Source: Brevibacterium moorei (GTDB lineage: Bacteria > Actinomycetota > Actinomycetes > Actinomycetales > Brevibacteriaceae). From it: DNA of 45,547 nucleotides. A program made the position numbers and the translations under genes. Below, piece by piece: positions 8,477 through 17,444 of this stretch (its first letter is position 1; every line of letters begins with the position of its first letter). The stretch is from positions 1 through 45,547 of the forward strand of contig NZ_JANIJX010000023.1 of NCBI RefSeq assembly GCF_024580735.1, written 5' to 3'. The notes under the pieces were generated by a model, which ran no database searches, was not told where the DNA came from, and saw only the letters and a list, made by a program, of their open reading frames with translations.

Positions 8477-9235
8477 TCAGTAATACACCGCGATGCGCCC
8501 GTGCTCCGGGGTGTCGATGACGTCGACTTGCGTGTGGAAGACCTCGGTGAGGATATCGGAGCGCATGATGTCCTCGGCCGGTCCGAAGTGCAGCACCTGC
8601 CCGTCGCCCATCGCGCAGATCCGCTGGGCGTAGCGCGCGGCGAAGTTGATGTCGTGGAGCACGATGACGATCGTCTTGCCCTGCTCCTTGGCGAAGGAGT
8701 CGAGCCTGCGCATCATCGCCGCCGCATGCTCCATATCGAGGTTGTTCAACGGCTCGTCCAACAGGATGTAGTCGGTGTCCTGCGCCAGGACCATCGCGAC
8801 ATAGGCCCGCTGCCGCTGCCCGCCGGAGAGCTGGTCCAGATAACGGGACTCCAGTTCCGCCAACCCCATGAAGTCGATCGCCTGGGACACCTGGTCCTCG
8901 TCTTCAGCGGTCAGCCGTCCCCGGCTGTGGGGGAAGCGGCCGAAGCCCACCAGCTGGCGGACCGTCAGCCGGGTCATGAAGTGATTCTCCTGCCGCAGGA
9001 TCGACACGATCTTCGCCAGGTCCTTCGACGGGGTCGTGGACACGTCGTTCCCGCCCACCGTGATGGTCCCGCCGTCGGTCTCCATGAGCCGGCCGATCAT
9101 GGTCAGCAGCGTGGACTTGCCCGCGCCGTTGGGCCCGACCAGTGCGGTGATGCCCCCTGCCGGGATCGTCAGGTCCACGGGTCCGATGGTGGTCTCCGCA
9201 CTGTAGCGGCGCACCACGCCCTTGAGCTCGATCAT
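8477..9235 (-). CDS. Siderophore ABC transporter, ATP-binding protein
   Basis: Cytoplasmic ATPase powering ferric-siderophore import. 252 residues with Walker A GPNGAGKST (about 34-42), Q-loop ILRQENHF, ABC signature LSGGQRQR (about 134-141), Walker B YILLDEP and the switch His in IVLHDI. Closest by feel to YclP/FatE-type proteins of catecholate (petrobactin-like) importers. The ATG overlaps the permease stop (ATGA), so it is translationally coupled as the last gene of the four-gene operon. Confidence 0.92.
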   Translation of the reverse strand: MIELKGVVRRYSAETTIGPVDLTIPAGGITALVGPNGAGKSTLLTMIGRLMETDGGTITVGGNDVSTTPSKDLAKIVSILRQENHFMTRLTVRQLVGFGRFPHSRGRLTAEDEDQVSQAIDFMGLAELESRYLDQLSGGQRQRAYVAMVLAQDTDYILLDEPLNNLDMEHAAAMMRRLDSFAKEQGKTIVIVLHDINFAARYAQRICAMGDGQVLHFGPAEDIMRSDILTEVFHTQVDVIDTPEHGRIAVYY

Positions 9236-10251
9236 GCCAAGCGCCCCTTCCGCAGGATGTACAGGAGGAACGCGGCCCCTCCGATCAGTTCGATGATGAT
9301 GCTCACGGAGCCCTCCGCGTAGAAGATCCGTTTGAGGACGAAGTGTGAACCGGCGAAGACGACGAATCCCACCAGGGTCGCCATCGGGAACAGCAGCCGG
9401 TGGTCGAAGGTGTCGGCCAGCTGATAGGTCAGCATCGCCACCAGGAACCCGAAGAAGGTCATGGGCCCGATCAGCGCGGTGGACACGGAGACCAGCACCG
9501 CCACCAGGATCAGCACGATGATCATGAAGCGCCGGTGGTCCACTCCCAGGTTCATCGCGGTGTCACGGCCCAGCGCCAGTACGTTGAGCTTGCGGGAGAA
9601 GAGGTAGAGCAGGCCCGCGCAGACCAACACGATGGGGATCGCGATGTACAGCTTGGAGCCGTCGGCATTGGCGATCGAGCCGACCTGTCGGGCGGTCAGC
9701 ACGTCGAACTCCGCTGGATCGAGCAGGGTCTGCATGAACGTGGACAGGGCGTTCAGGCCCCCGCCCAGGACCAGTCCGACCAGCAGGGTGATGTGCAGAT
9801 TGCCGCGCCGGCCGGTCAGCAGCAGGCCGTAGAGCACGGTGGCGAAGAGCACCATGACGATGATCTGGCCCACGAACTGCAGGGTGCCGCCCACCGCGGT
9901 GGCGCCGGCCACGCCCAGGAAGAAGATCGCGGCGGTCTGGATGAGCTGGTAGAGCGACTCGAAGCCGATGATCGAGGGGGTCAGGATCCGGTTGTTCGTC
10001 ACGGTCTGGAAGGCCACGGTCGCGGTGGCCTGGGCGACTGCGACGACTGCGATGACCACGAGCGCATCGGAGCGGATCTTCGCGATGACCCAGAAGCCCC
10101 GGGTGCCCACCGGCAGGGGGTTCTTCCAGCCCATGGTGATGGCGATGATGGCCAGGGCCGCCGCGCCGAGGACCAGCATGGCGATCAGGTACCGGCGCCT
10201 GGCGCGGGTCGTGGGCAGGGCGCCGGAGGAGCGCTTGAGTTCAGCTGACAA
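9232..10251 (-). CDS. Siderophore ABC transporter, permease (FecCD family, second subunit)
   Basis: 339-residue membrane protein with about nine to ten hydrophobic segments and FecCD-type motifs such as LTPSIIGFESLYQL (N-terminal third) and ALGRDTAMNLGVDHRR, the loop that couples to the ATPase. GPMTFFGFLVAML corresponds to the conserved FecCD GxxxFxGL segment. It resembles YclO/FatC permeases. The start appears to be TTG 10251, overlapping the upstream permease by 11 bp. It is followed by the ATPase gene with a 4-bp overlap. Partner of the other permease in a heterodimeric channel. Confidence 0.9.
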   Translation of the reverse strand: MSAELKRSSGALPTTRARRRYLIAMLVLGAAALAIIAITMGWKNPLPVGTRGFWVIAKIRSDALVVIAVVAVAQATATVAFQTVTNNRILTPSIIGFESLYQLIQTAAIFFLGVAGATAVGGTLQFVGQIIVMVLFATVLYGLLLTGRRGNLHITLLVGLVLGGGLNALSTFMQTLLDPAEFDVLTARQVGSIANADGSKLYIAIPIVLVCAGLLYLFSRKLNVLALGRDTAMNLGVDHRRFMIIVLILVAVLVSVSTALIGPMTFFGFLVAMLTYQLADTFDHRLLFPMATLVGFVVFAGSHFVLKRIFYAEGSVSIIIELIGGAAFLLYILRKGRLA

Positions 10252-11281
10252 CCTTGCGCCCCCGAATCAACAGCACGATGAACACGGCCGCTCCCACGAC
10301 GCCCAGGATCAGGGAGACGGGGACCTCGAACGGGGCGATGACGGTGCGCGCCAGCAGGTCGCAGGCGGTCACGATCGCGATCCCGGACAGGGCGACCCAG
10401 GGCAGGTTGGAGCGCAGGTCGTCGCCGCGGAACATGGAGACGAGGTTCGGCACGACCAAGCCCAGGAAGGGCAGGTTGCCCACGACCACGGTGATGATGC
10501 CAGAGGCCATGGCGATGACGCCGGTGCCGATGAGCACGATGCGGTTGTAGTTCACGCCCACATTGGTCGCCACGTCCTTGCCCAGGCCCGCGACGGTGAA
10601 GCGGTCCGCGGCGATGAAGATGATCAGGACGACGGCGATGAGGATCCAGATGGGCTCGTACTGGCCCTTGAAGATCGAGGTGAAGGAACCGGCGAACCAG
10701 ATGCCCAGGGCCTGGGTCATATCGGTTGCGAAGGCCACGAAATTGGACAGGGAGCCGACGACGGCGCCCAGCATCATGCCGACGATCGGCACGACGATGG
10801 ACGAGCGCAGGGTGACGCGCTGGATGAAGGCGAAGAACACCATGGTGCCGATGAAGGCGGCGGCGATGGCCGCGACCATCCTGGTCAGGATGTCGGCGTG
10901 GGGGAAGACCACCATGCACAGCAGCAGGCCCAGGCCGGCCCATTCGGTGGTGCCGGTGGTGGTGGGTTCGACGAAGCGGTTCTGGGTGATCATCTGCATC
11001 ACCAGACCGGACATGGCCATCACCGCGCCGGCCAGGATGAGGGCGACCGTGCGCGGCACGCGGGTGATGAAGAACATGTCCCAGCCTTCGGGACCGGACA
11101 GGATGCTGTACTGACCCACACATAGGCTCGCGACGACGAGGCCGCAGACGACGAACAGGCCGACCAGCAGGGGCCAGGTGAAAAGACGGTTCCTCCCCGT
11201 TTTCTCACCGGGTCCCTGCGGCCCGCCTGTGCGTGCGGATCCGGGTTCCACGGGGGAACCGGATGATCGGATCTTATTCAC
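10241..11281 (-). CDS. Siderophore ABC transporter, permease (FecCD family, first subunit)
   Basis: 346-residue multispanning permease. After a cytoplasmic leader of about 30 residues it shows ITRVPRTVALILAGAVMAMSG, then VEPTTTGTTEWAGLG; the GTTEWA motif is characteristic of YclN/FatD/CeuB permeases for catecholate siderophores. VAGLGKDVATNVGVNYNR is the ATPase-coupling loop and GNLPFLGLVVPNL the conserved GxxxFxGLxxPH-like stretch. It starts at GTG 11281, 12 bp after the lipoprotein gene. Confidence 0.9.
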   Translation of the reverse strand: MNKIRSSGSPVEPGSARTGGPQGPGEKTGRNRLFTWPLLVGLFVVCGLVVASLCVGQYSILSGPEGWDMFFITRVPRTVALILAGAVMAMSGLVMQMITQNRFVEPTTTGTTEWAGLGLLLCMVVFPHADILTRMVAAIAAAFIGTMVFFAFIQRVTLRSSIVVPIVGMMLGAVVGSLSNFVAFATDMTQALGIWFAGSFTSIFKGQYEPIWILIAVVLIIFIAADRFTVAGLGKDVATNVGVNYNRIVLIGTGVIAMASGIITVVVGNLPFLGLVVPNLVSMFRGDDLRSNLPWVALSGIAIVTACDLLARTVIAPFEVPVSLILGVVGAAVFIVLLIRGRKVVS

Positions 11282-11293
11282 CGGATGATGCGA

Positions 11294-12280
11294 TTACTTC
11301 GCGTCGTCCTGGGCCTTGGCGAAATCATTGAAGACGCCGGTGAAGCACTCAATGCCCTCGTCCTCGTAGAAATCGTCCGGCAGAACCATGATCTGGTTCT
11401 TCTTCACCGCGGTGACGTTCTTCAGCGCGGCGTTCTTCTTGAGCAATTCGGTCGAGGGCTTGTAGCCCTTTTCGTCCTTGGCGATGGCGGCGTCGCGATC
11501 CATCACGATCAGCCAGTCGGGGTTGGCCTTGGCGATGGTCTCCACGGAGACCTTGTTGCCCTTATCCGTGCCGTCGGCCTTGTCGACGTTCAGGGCGGAC
11601 TTCAGGCCCAGAGCCTCGAACAGGACCGATGCGCCGCGGCCCTCCTTGGGATCCGAGTAGTTGATCTCACCGCCGGAGGTCGTCAGGCCCATCACGCTGG
11701 ACTTGCCGTCGTAGGCCTTCTTGGCCTTGGCGATGGAAGCGTCCAGATCGTCGTTCTTCTGCTTGGCGCTGTCCTCCTCCTTGAAGATCTTGCCCAGCTG
11801 TTCCGTGTGGCGTTTGAGGTTGTCGATGTGGCCCTCGTCGTCCTTCCGGTCGAAGGTCACGACGGGCACCTTGTCGCCCAGGAGTTCCTTGAGCTTGTCC
11901 TGCTGGCTGGAGTAGCGGTAGCCGTTGATGACCATCTGGGGTTCGGCTCCGACGATCTTTTCCAGATCGGGTTCGCGGTGTGAACCGGAGTCGGCGATCG
12001 AGTCGTCCTTCTCCCACGGCAGGGTGTCCGGCATCAGGGTGCGGGGCGCTGCGACGGGCTTCTTGCCCCAGTCGGACAGGGTGTGGAAGGAGATGTTGTC
12101 CGTCACCGCGTACTTCTCCGGATCGAGCGGCACCTGGACCTCGCCGGAATTATCCGTGATCGTCACGGTTTCGCCCTGGGCGGCGGAATCGGAGTCGGTT
12201 CCACCGCAGGCGCTCAGGCCCAGGGCCAGGGCGGCGGATGCCGCGATGGCGAAGACGGAATGGCGGGTCTTGAGGGACAT
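11294..12280 (-). CDS. Siderophore-binding lipoprotein of ABC importer (FatB/YclQ-like)
   Basis: 328-residue extracytoplasmic binding protein. Signal peptide MSLKTRHSVFAIAASAALAL is followed by the lipobox LSAC, giving lipidation at about Cys25. The mature part has the TroA/FepB-type fold with TVTITDNSGEVQVPLDPEK at the start and PDLEKIVGAEPQMVING. It delivers ferric siderophore to the two permeases encoded immediately downstream. ATG 12280 has AAGGAGAG upstream, a strong ribosome site; a longer in-frame start would lose the signal peptide. The upstream gap carries repeated hexamers that could be an iron-regulator site. Confidence 0.92.
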   Translation of the reverse strand: MSLKTRHSVFAIAASAALALGLSACGGTDSDSAAQGETVTITDNSGEVQVPLDPEKYAVTDNISFHTLSDWGKKPVAAPRTLMPDTLPWEKDDSIADSGSHREPDLEKIVGAEPQMVINGYRYSSQQDKLKELLGDKVPVVTFDRKDDEGHIDNLKRHTEQLGKIFKEEDSAKQKNDDLDASIAKAKKAYDGKSSVMGLTTSGGEINYSDPKEGRGASVLFEALGLKSALNVDKADGTDKGNKVSVETIAKANPDWLIVMDRDAAIAKDEKGYKPSTELLKKNAALKNVTAVKKNQIMVLPDDFYEDEGIECFTGVFNDFAKAQDDAK

Positions 12281-12616
12281 GGATTCTCTCCTTGGTCGGT
12301 GCTGATGCTCGGGCGAGTCGGTGGGATAAGCGCACGGATAAGCGATTATGCAAAGGTCTGCTTTCCTAATCAACTCACGGACAGCCTAATAGAGATAAGG
12401 GTTGGTTGTACAACTGATGAAAAGACCATGAGAGCAACTGTGGTTGTCGTAATTTACATATATCGAAAGAGCTAACGAAGGGAATATAAATGGATAATAA
12501 ATAAGGGTTATCAAATGATGAGGTGGATCACTTCTACGCTCCCCGGAAATCCGCACCACAATCCGCGTCATAGGCCAAGCCATAATCCGTGCCATGTGTC
12601 CCACTAGACTTGCCGC
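12281..12616. promoter_or_regulatory. AT-rich divergent regulatory region of the siderophore operon and amidohydrolase
   Basis: 336 bp without a gene, much more AT-rich (12360-12530) than anything nearby. Contents seen: GGATAAGCG repeated at 12324-12332 and 12336-12344. CCTAAT (ATTAGG in the operon direction) at 12365-12370 and 12385-12390, exactly 20 bp apart, resembling TTAGG half-sites of DtxR/IdeR boxes. A perfect palindrome GTTGTACAAC at 12405-12414. In the minus direction TTGTAC and TATTAG are spaced 16 bp and could be -35/-10 boxes overlapping the CCTAAT repeats. Iron control is inference; no full 19-bp DtxR box is present. Confidence 0.45.
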
Positions 12617-14365
12617 ATGCCCCTTTACCTCAATGCGGACGTCTGGACGTTCGACCCCGAAACACCCCGTGCCACCGCCCTGCTGACCCATGACGAGAAG
12701 ATCGTGGCCGTCGGCCAGGAGGCGGAACTCACAGCCCATGCGACCGGCCCGGACGCCGCCGAGCGGATCGACCTGGGCGGGCGGACCGTCATCCCCGGAT
12801 TCGTCGACGCGCATCTGCACGCCCTGTCCTACGCAGAATCCCTGGCCGAGGTCGACCTCGTCGCAACCCGTTCGCTGGCCGAGGCCGTCGAGACCATCGC
12901 CGCATTCGCAGCCGAGCTGCCCGCCGGCCGGTGGATCACCGGCGGTCGCTGGGACTTCAACCGCTGGAGCGACACCGCGGACCAGCCCGACCGCACCCTG
13001 CTCGACGCCGCGGTGCCGAACCACCCCGTGGCCGTCTGGTCGATCGACATGCACACGCTGTGGTGCAACGGCGCGGCCCTGGCCGCCGCCGGCATCGACG
13101 CGCGCACAGCGGATCCCGACGGTGGGCAGATCGTGCGCGGGGCCTCGGGCACGGCGACCGGAATCCTGCGCGAGGACGCGACGGACCTGGTGCTGGCGGC
13201 CATCCCCGCCGCCGGGCGGGACCTGAGTGCGGACCGGATGGCCGCCGCGCAGGAGCTGTGGCTGTCCGAGGGCCTGACCGGGCTGCACGACATCGACGGG
13301 GCCGCCAGCCGACAGGCCTGGTACGACCTGGCCGAGTCCGGGCGGCAGAAGATGCGCGTGGTGAAGTACCTGCGGCCCGAGGAACTCGACTGGGCCGCCT
13401 CCGCCGGGCCGGACGGTTGGAGGACCGGCGACGGTGACTCGTGGTTCCTGCGCGGTGGGCTCAAGCTCTTCTCCGATGGGGCACTGGGATCGCAGTCCTC
13501 GTTCATGTCCAGCCCGTTCCCGCACGCCCACGGCGAGGAACCGAACTACGGCATCCAGCTCGCGGCCCTGCCCACCCTGATCGAACAGATCGAGGCCGCC
13601 TACGCCCGCGGCATCGCGGTGGCCGTGCACGCGATCGGCGATGCCGCCAACCACGTGGTGCTCGACGCGATCGAGGCGACGAACCCCGCCCGCAGCGCCG
13701 CCGAGGCCCGGTTCGGCCGGGTGCTGCAGGCCCGGATCGAGCACGCCCAGTTCCTACAGCCGGCCGATGTCGCCAGGTTCGCGGCGCTGGACGTCGTGGC
13801 GTCCATGCAGCCGCGCCACTGCATCTCCGATCTGCACCTGTTGGAGCGCCTGCGCCCGGATGCCGGGTTGGCGGCCTATGCGTGGACTGACCTGGCCTCG
13901 GCCGGCGCCCGGCTGGCCTTCGGCTCCGACGGACCGGTCGAACCGGCCAACCCCTTCGCGGCGATCTACGCCGCCATGACGCGCGCGGACATCGGCGGGG
14001 ACCCGGCCACCGTGTTCCAGCCCGAGCGGCGGATGGATGCGTATCAGGCGATCGCGGCCCACACCTCGGGCCCGGCGCAGGCGGTGGGACGCCAGGACGT
14101 GACCGGTGTGCTCAAGGCCGGATACGACGCCGACTTCGTGGCCGTGGAAACCTCGCCCTTCGCCGCCGCTGGGCTGACGACCGAATGGGTTGCCGGTGGT
14201 GGTTCCGGTGCCGGGATTGGTGCGGCGGGTGCCGGGGTTGGTGGCGCGGGGACGCTGCGCTACGAGTACGCCTCGGAGTCCGCCCGCATGGCCCACGCCG
14301 AGGCCATCCGCGACACCCGCGTCGCGACCACCGTGGTCGGTGGCCGGGTCCGCTATCAGGGCTGA
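12617..14365 (+). CDS. Amidohydrolase family protein (YtcJ-like, amidohydrolase_3)
   Basis: 582-residue metal-dependent hydrolase. Metal ligands: HLH in VDAHLHA (about 65-71), the later His in AVHAIGDAANH (about 335-345) and RIEHAQF, and the catalytic Asp in AFGSDGPVEP. The beta-sandwich halves are at both ends (N-terminal ADVWTFDPETPRATALLTHD, C-terminal LKAGYDADFVAVE). Family members act on N-formyl or exo-amide substrates; the substrate here is unknown. A Gly/Ala-rich insert (about 525-542) sits near the C-terminus. The start is ATG 12617 with no evident ribosome site. Confidence 0.88.
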   Translation: MPLYLNADVWTFDPETPRATALLTHDEKIVAVGQEAELTAHATGPDAAERIDLGGRTVIPGFVDAHLHALSYAESLAEVDLVATRSLAEAVETIAAFAAELPAGRWITGGRWDFNRWSDTADQPDRTLLDAAVPNHPVAVWSIDMHTLWCNGAALAAAGIDARTADPDGGQIVRGASGTATGILREDATDLVLAAIPAAGRDLSADRMAAAQELWLSEGLTGLHDIDGAASRQAWYDLAESGRQKMRVVKYLRPEELDWAASAGPDGWRTGDGDSWFLRGGLKLFSDGALGSQSSFMSSPFPHAHGEEPNYGIQLAALPTLIEQIEAAYARGIAVAVHAIGDAANHVVLDAIEATNPARSAAEARFGRVLQARIEHAQFLQPADVARFAALDVVASMQPRHCISDLHLLERLRPDAGLAAYAWTDLASAGARLAFGSDGPVEPANPFAAIYAAMTRADIGGDPATVFQPERRMDAYQAIAAHTSGPAQAVGRQDVTGVLKAGYDADFVAVETSPFAAAGLTTEWVAGGGSGAGIGAAGAGVGGAGTLRYEYASESARMAHAEAIRDTRVATTVVGGRVRYQG

Positions 14366-14416
14366 GCCGGGGGCGCGGGACGGTGCGGTGCGGGCCATTC
14401 TGCGGAGGCCGGTTTC

Positions 14417-14486
14417 GCATCGCAAGCGCAGGTTCACATCGTGTGCGGGTATTTCCTCACATGATGTGAATCTGCGCTTGCAATGC
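14417..14486 (+). terminator. Long imperfect hairpin after the amidohydrolase gene
   Basis: Arms 14417-14445 and 14458-14486 (29 nt) pair with one mismatch and two G-U wobbles around a 12-nt loop. Position just past the amidohydrolase stop suggests a terminator. There is no U-tract. Confidence 0.7.
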
Positions 14487-14530
14487 TCTCGTCCTGTGCG
14501 CGCCTTGCCCTGTGCGCGCTGGCCCGGGCA

Positions 14531-14598
14531 CATCGCATGCGGAAACCTGCAACACATACGCGTATACCCGTATGTGTTGCAGGTTTCCGCATGCGATG
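14531..14598. terminator. 30-bp perfect hairpin
   Basis: Arms 14531-14560 and 14569-14598 are exact reverse complements (30 bp) with an 8-nt loop. Sequence is unrelated to the hairpin just before it. Having two strong hairpins in a row before a co-directional gene is unusual. Confidence 0.7.
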
Positions 14599-14671
14599 CG
14601 AGCAGTGGGGCTGGGCGGCCCACTTGCCGGGGCGGCCCACCCGCCGGGGCGAGACCCGCTAGATTTGAGTC

Positions 14672-15982
14672 GTGAAATACGTCGGCTGTGCGCTTCTGGG
14701 CGTGACCGCGGTCCTGGTGGCCTGCGGGCTCGTCGGACCGGAACACCTGGTGGCCCAGGCCGACCGTGTCTGGTCCGTCCTCCTGTTCGCGGTGGCGATC
14801 ACGATCACCGCGACCCTGGCCGATGCCGCCGGCGTCTTCGATATGGCAGCGGGTCTGGCCGCCCGCGCCGCCCGAGGCCGCACCTGGCTGCTCTGGCTGT
14901 TCGTCATCGTGCTGGCCCTGGCCTCGACGGTCTTCCTGTCGTTGGACACCGCGGCCGTGCTGCTGACCCCGATCGTGGTGCTGGTGGCGCGGCGCGCCCG
15001 CCTCGACCCACTGCCCTTCGCACTGACGACGGTGTGGTTGGCCAACACCGGATCCCTGCTGTTGCCCGTGTCGAATTTGACCAATCTGCTGGCCCTGCAC
15101 CGGCTGGGGACCCTGGGGACAGGGGCGGGTGATCTGAGCACCGGGCCCGGCAGTCCGGGCGTCGAGGCCGGGCAGCCAGCGGGCGACCCGTCCGTGCTGG
15201 ACTTCGCCGGGCTGACCTGGGCTCCCGCGCTGGCATGTGCATTGGTGCCGGTGGTGCTGCTGGCGCTGATCTACCGCGGCAGGCTGTTCGGCCGGTTCCG
15301 GGCCTTCGACCTGCCGCCGGCCAGGGAGCACGACCGGCCCCTGCTGGTCGGCGCCGCGGTGGTCGTCGTGGTGCTCCTGCCGGCCCTGGCCTCGGGAATC
15401 GACGTGTGGATTCCGGCGTGCGCGGCCGCCGTGGCCCTGCTGGGACTGTTCGCCTGGCGCAGGCCCGCGGTGCTGAGCCCGAGGCTGGTGCCGTGGTCGT
15501 TCCTGATCTTCGCCGTGGGGCTGTTCGCGGCCTCGGCCGCAGCGACCGGTCTGGGACTGAGCGACTGGCTGGTGCACAGGGTGGCCGCCTCGGATGCGAG
15601 TGGCCCGGCGTTTGGGTCGGCGGTGTCCGGCGGGGCGGACGCTGCCGGCGGGGCGGCGGCCGAGGCCCCCGGTGGGGATGGACTGGGACGGCTGCTGGGA
15701 CTGGCATTCGGCGGGGCGTTGGCGGCGAATGCGATCGACAACCTGCCGGCCTATCTGGCGCTCGAGGCCGCGGCCGGCACACCCAAACAGCTGGTGGCAC
15801 TGCTGATCGGTGTTAACGCGGGCCCGCTGATCACCCCGTGGGCGTCCTTGGCCGTGCTGTTGTGGCACCGGCAGCTGACCGGCCTGGGGGTGGAGATCTC
15901 CTGGCGCCGCTATCTGACGCTGGGCCTGATGTGTGCGCCGCTGACAGTCCTGGTCGGCACCTGCGCTCTCGCCCTGACCTGA
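14672..15982 (+). CDS. ArsB/SLC13-type (ion transporter superfamily) permease
   Basis: 436-residue inner-membrane protein with about ten to eleven hydrophobic segments. Motifs of the ArsB/NhaD clan: LSLDTAAVLLTPIVVLVA (about 88-105), the discontinuous-helix motif NTGSLLLPVSNLTNLLAL (about 126-143), and near the C-terminus NAIDNLPAYLAL and GVNAGPLITPWASL. These repeated SNLTN/NLP-type motifs form the ion site. Arsenite export is the best-known role, but no arsR, arsC or arsA is nearby, so the substrate is open. A non-conserved Gly/Ala loop lies at about 150-175 and another at about 305-332. The start is GTG 14672. Confidence 0.85.
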   Translation: MKYVGCALLGVTAVLVACGLVGPEHLVAQADRVWSVLLFAVAITITATLADAAGVFDMAAGLAARAARGRTWLLWLFVIVLALASTVFLSLDTAAVLLTPIVVLVARRARLDPLPFALTTVWLANTGSLLLPVSNLTNLLALHRLGTLGTGAGDLSTGPGSPGVEAGQPAGDPSVLDFAGLTWAPALACALVPVVLLALIYRGRLFGRFRAFDLPPAREHDRPLLVGAAVVVVVLLPALASGIDVWIPACAAAVALLGLFAWRRPAVLSPRLVPWSFLIFAVGLFAASAAATGLGLSDWLVHRVAASDASGPAFGSAVSGGADAAGGAAAEAPGGDGLGRLLGLAFGGALAANAIDNLPAYLALEAAAGTPKQLVALLIGVNAGPLITPWASLAVLLWHRQLTGLGVEISWRRYLTLGLMCAPLTVLVGTCALALT

Positions 15983-15996
15983 ACCACCTTCCCCAC

Positions 15997-16070
15997 GGTG
16001 GCTCCACATATGCATGTGTGGCTCGATAACGCACGACTTATCGAGCCACAGTTCCCTTTGTGGAGCCACC
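15997..16070. terminator. Nested double hairpin between convergent genes
   Basis: Outer stem of 12 bp (15997-16008 with 16059-16070, GGTGGCTCCACA) encloses an inner stem of 13 bp (16017-16029 with 16038-16050, TGTGGCTCGATAA) and an 8-nt loop. The two left arms share GTGGCTC, so the structure may come from duplication of a shorter arm. It separates the permease from the convergent LCP gene and could terminate both. Confidence 0.75.
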
Positions 16071-16097
16071 GGTGAGGCGCGGGCACCCGCCGGCCGG

Positions 16098-17312
16098 CTA
16101 CAGGTGGTCGGTGCGGGCGCGGCTGACATAGAGGTCGAGGGAATCGTGCGCGAAGGAATACCGCAGCGCGTCCATCCTCGCCGCGTCCGGATACAGCACG
16201 GCCTGCGCGCCCTCCCTGCCCGCGCCGGAGATGGGCGCCGTCGCGAATCCCACGCGCGGGGTCCCATGCAGCCCCAAGTTCAGGGCCAGCCTGCCGATCG
16301 TCCCGGAGTCCAAACCCGAGTCCACGGTGAGGTAGGGCGAGAAGGTGTCGACGACCTCGGCGATCCGGGTGGGAGAGCGCAGGGTCTGCGCGGAGACGAC
16401 CTGCTGGAAGACAGCCCGCAGATAGGCCTGTTGGTTCCGGCCGCGCTGCAGGTCGCCGTCGGCGAAGCCCTTGCGCTCGCGGACGAACCGGAGCGCACCG
16501 GCGCCGTCGAGCCGGTTGGCACCCTTGACGAACTTCTGCCCGCCCGAGGTGAAGGCGACCGAGGAGTTCACCTCGACCCCGCCGAGGGCGTCGGTGAGCC
16601 CCTTGAAACCGTCGAAGTCGATGATCGCGACGTGGTGGATGCGCGCCTGGGTGAATTGTTCCACCGTCGCGACGGTCAACGGCAGGCCGCCCCAGGACAG
16701 GGCCGCGTTGATCTTCGCCGGGCCGGCCTTCGGGTGCGCGCTCGCCGCCTTCTGCGCGCTATCGCTCTGCGCGCCGTCCTTCTGTGTTCCCTTCGGCTGC
16801 GCGCCGGCGGCCGGGACCTGGACCCACAGGTCGCGGGGGATGCCGATGATCTGCACGCCCTTGCCGGTGTCGGACAGGTGCGCGACCATGATCGTGTCCG
16901 CGCGCACCCCGGTCTTCGCGCTGTAATCCACGCCCGCGGTCCGCGAATCCGAGCCCAGCAGCAGGATGTTCGTCCCCTTGTCCGCCAGTTTCGCGCGCTC
17001 GGCCGCGCCGAGTATGCCGTCGTCGAAAACCTGCTCGTCGGACAGTTTGCGCGCCTGGTCGTCGTAGCTGCCTGCCACCCTGCCGATGTACCACCAGGCC
17101 CCGCCGATGGGCACCAGGATGAGGACCGCGACCACGGCCAGGACGATCCAGCCGATCCGCCGCCGCTTGCGGGTGCGGCGGCGGGTTCCCGCGGCCTGCG
17201 CGCGGGTTGGCACCGGTTCATCGCCGAACAGATCGGACAGGCTGGTCTCGGAATCGTCGGGGCCGAGGTCCGAGTCGTCCTGGCGCGGATCGTGGGGGTC
17301 GGTGCGCGGCAC
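16098..17312 (-). CDS. LytR-CpsA-Psr (LCP) family cell-wall polymer ligase
   Basis: 404-residue membrane-anchored enzyme that attaches glycopolymers (teichoic-acid-like, polysaccharide or arabinogalactan) to peptidoglycan. A cytoplasmic Asp-rich and Arg-rich leader (1-55) precedes one transmembrane helix (IGWIVLAVVAVLILVPIGG, about 55-75). The LCP domain shows NILLLGSDSR, the catalytic-region Arg/Asp of RADTIMVAHL, GIPRDLWV, and later RFVRERKGFADGDLQRGRNQ, the family's conserved Arg cluster. A Lys/Ala/Gln-rich insert (about 210-235) interrupts the domain. GTG 17312 is supported by AGGAG 6-7 bases upstream; the frame stays open much further but only over the divergent VanZ gene. Confidence 0.9.
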   Translation of the reverse strand: MPRTDPHDPRQDDSDLGPDDSETSLSDLFGDEPVPTRAQAAGTRRRTRKRRRIGWIVLAVVAVLILVPIGGAWWYIGRVAGSYDDQARKLSDEQVFDDGILGAAERAKLADKGTNILLLGSDSRTAGVDYSAKTGVRADTIMVAHLSDTGKGVQIIGIPRDLWVQVPAAGAQPKGTQKDGAQSDSAQKAASAHPKAGPAKINAALSWGGLPLTVATVEQFTQARIHHVAIIDFDGFKGLTDALGGVEVNSSVAFTSGGQKFVKGANRLDGAGALRFVRERKGFADGDLQRGRNQQAYLRAVFQQVVSAQTLRSPTRIAEVVDTFSPYLTVDSGLDSGTIGRLALNLGLHGTPRVGFATAPISGAGREGAQAVLYPDAARMDALRYSFAHDSLDLYVSRARTDHL

Positions 17313-17444
17313 GGGTGCTCCTGATCGGGTAGTGGAACCTCCAGCATAGGCACGCCCGAAGCCGGGTGATCCCGCCCGAGATTGCGATTCGGTTGCGATA
17401 TCCCGCCCGTGGTCCGCCCGTGGAATGCCCGATATGGTGGGCCG

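Larger units (their letters stand above)
14366..14671. other. Intergenic region with two tandem long hairpins
   Basis: 306 bp between two co-directional genes. It holds nothing that looks coding. It is dominated by two different long inverted repeats, annotated separately, 44 bp apart. The last 70 bp (GC-rich) should hold the promoter of the following permease; I could not pick out its boxes. Confidence 0.7.

Noticed and set aside
14672..15982. Arsenite efflux pump as part of an arsenic-resistance operon
   Set aside because: The permease fits the ArsB clan, but there is no arsR, arsC or arsA beside it, so a specific arsenic role was not claimed.
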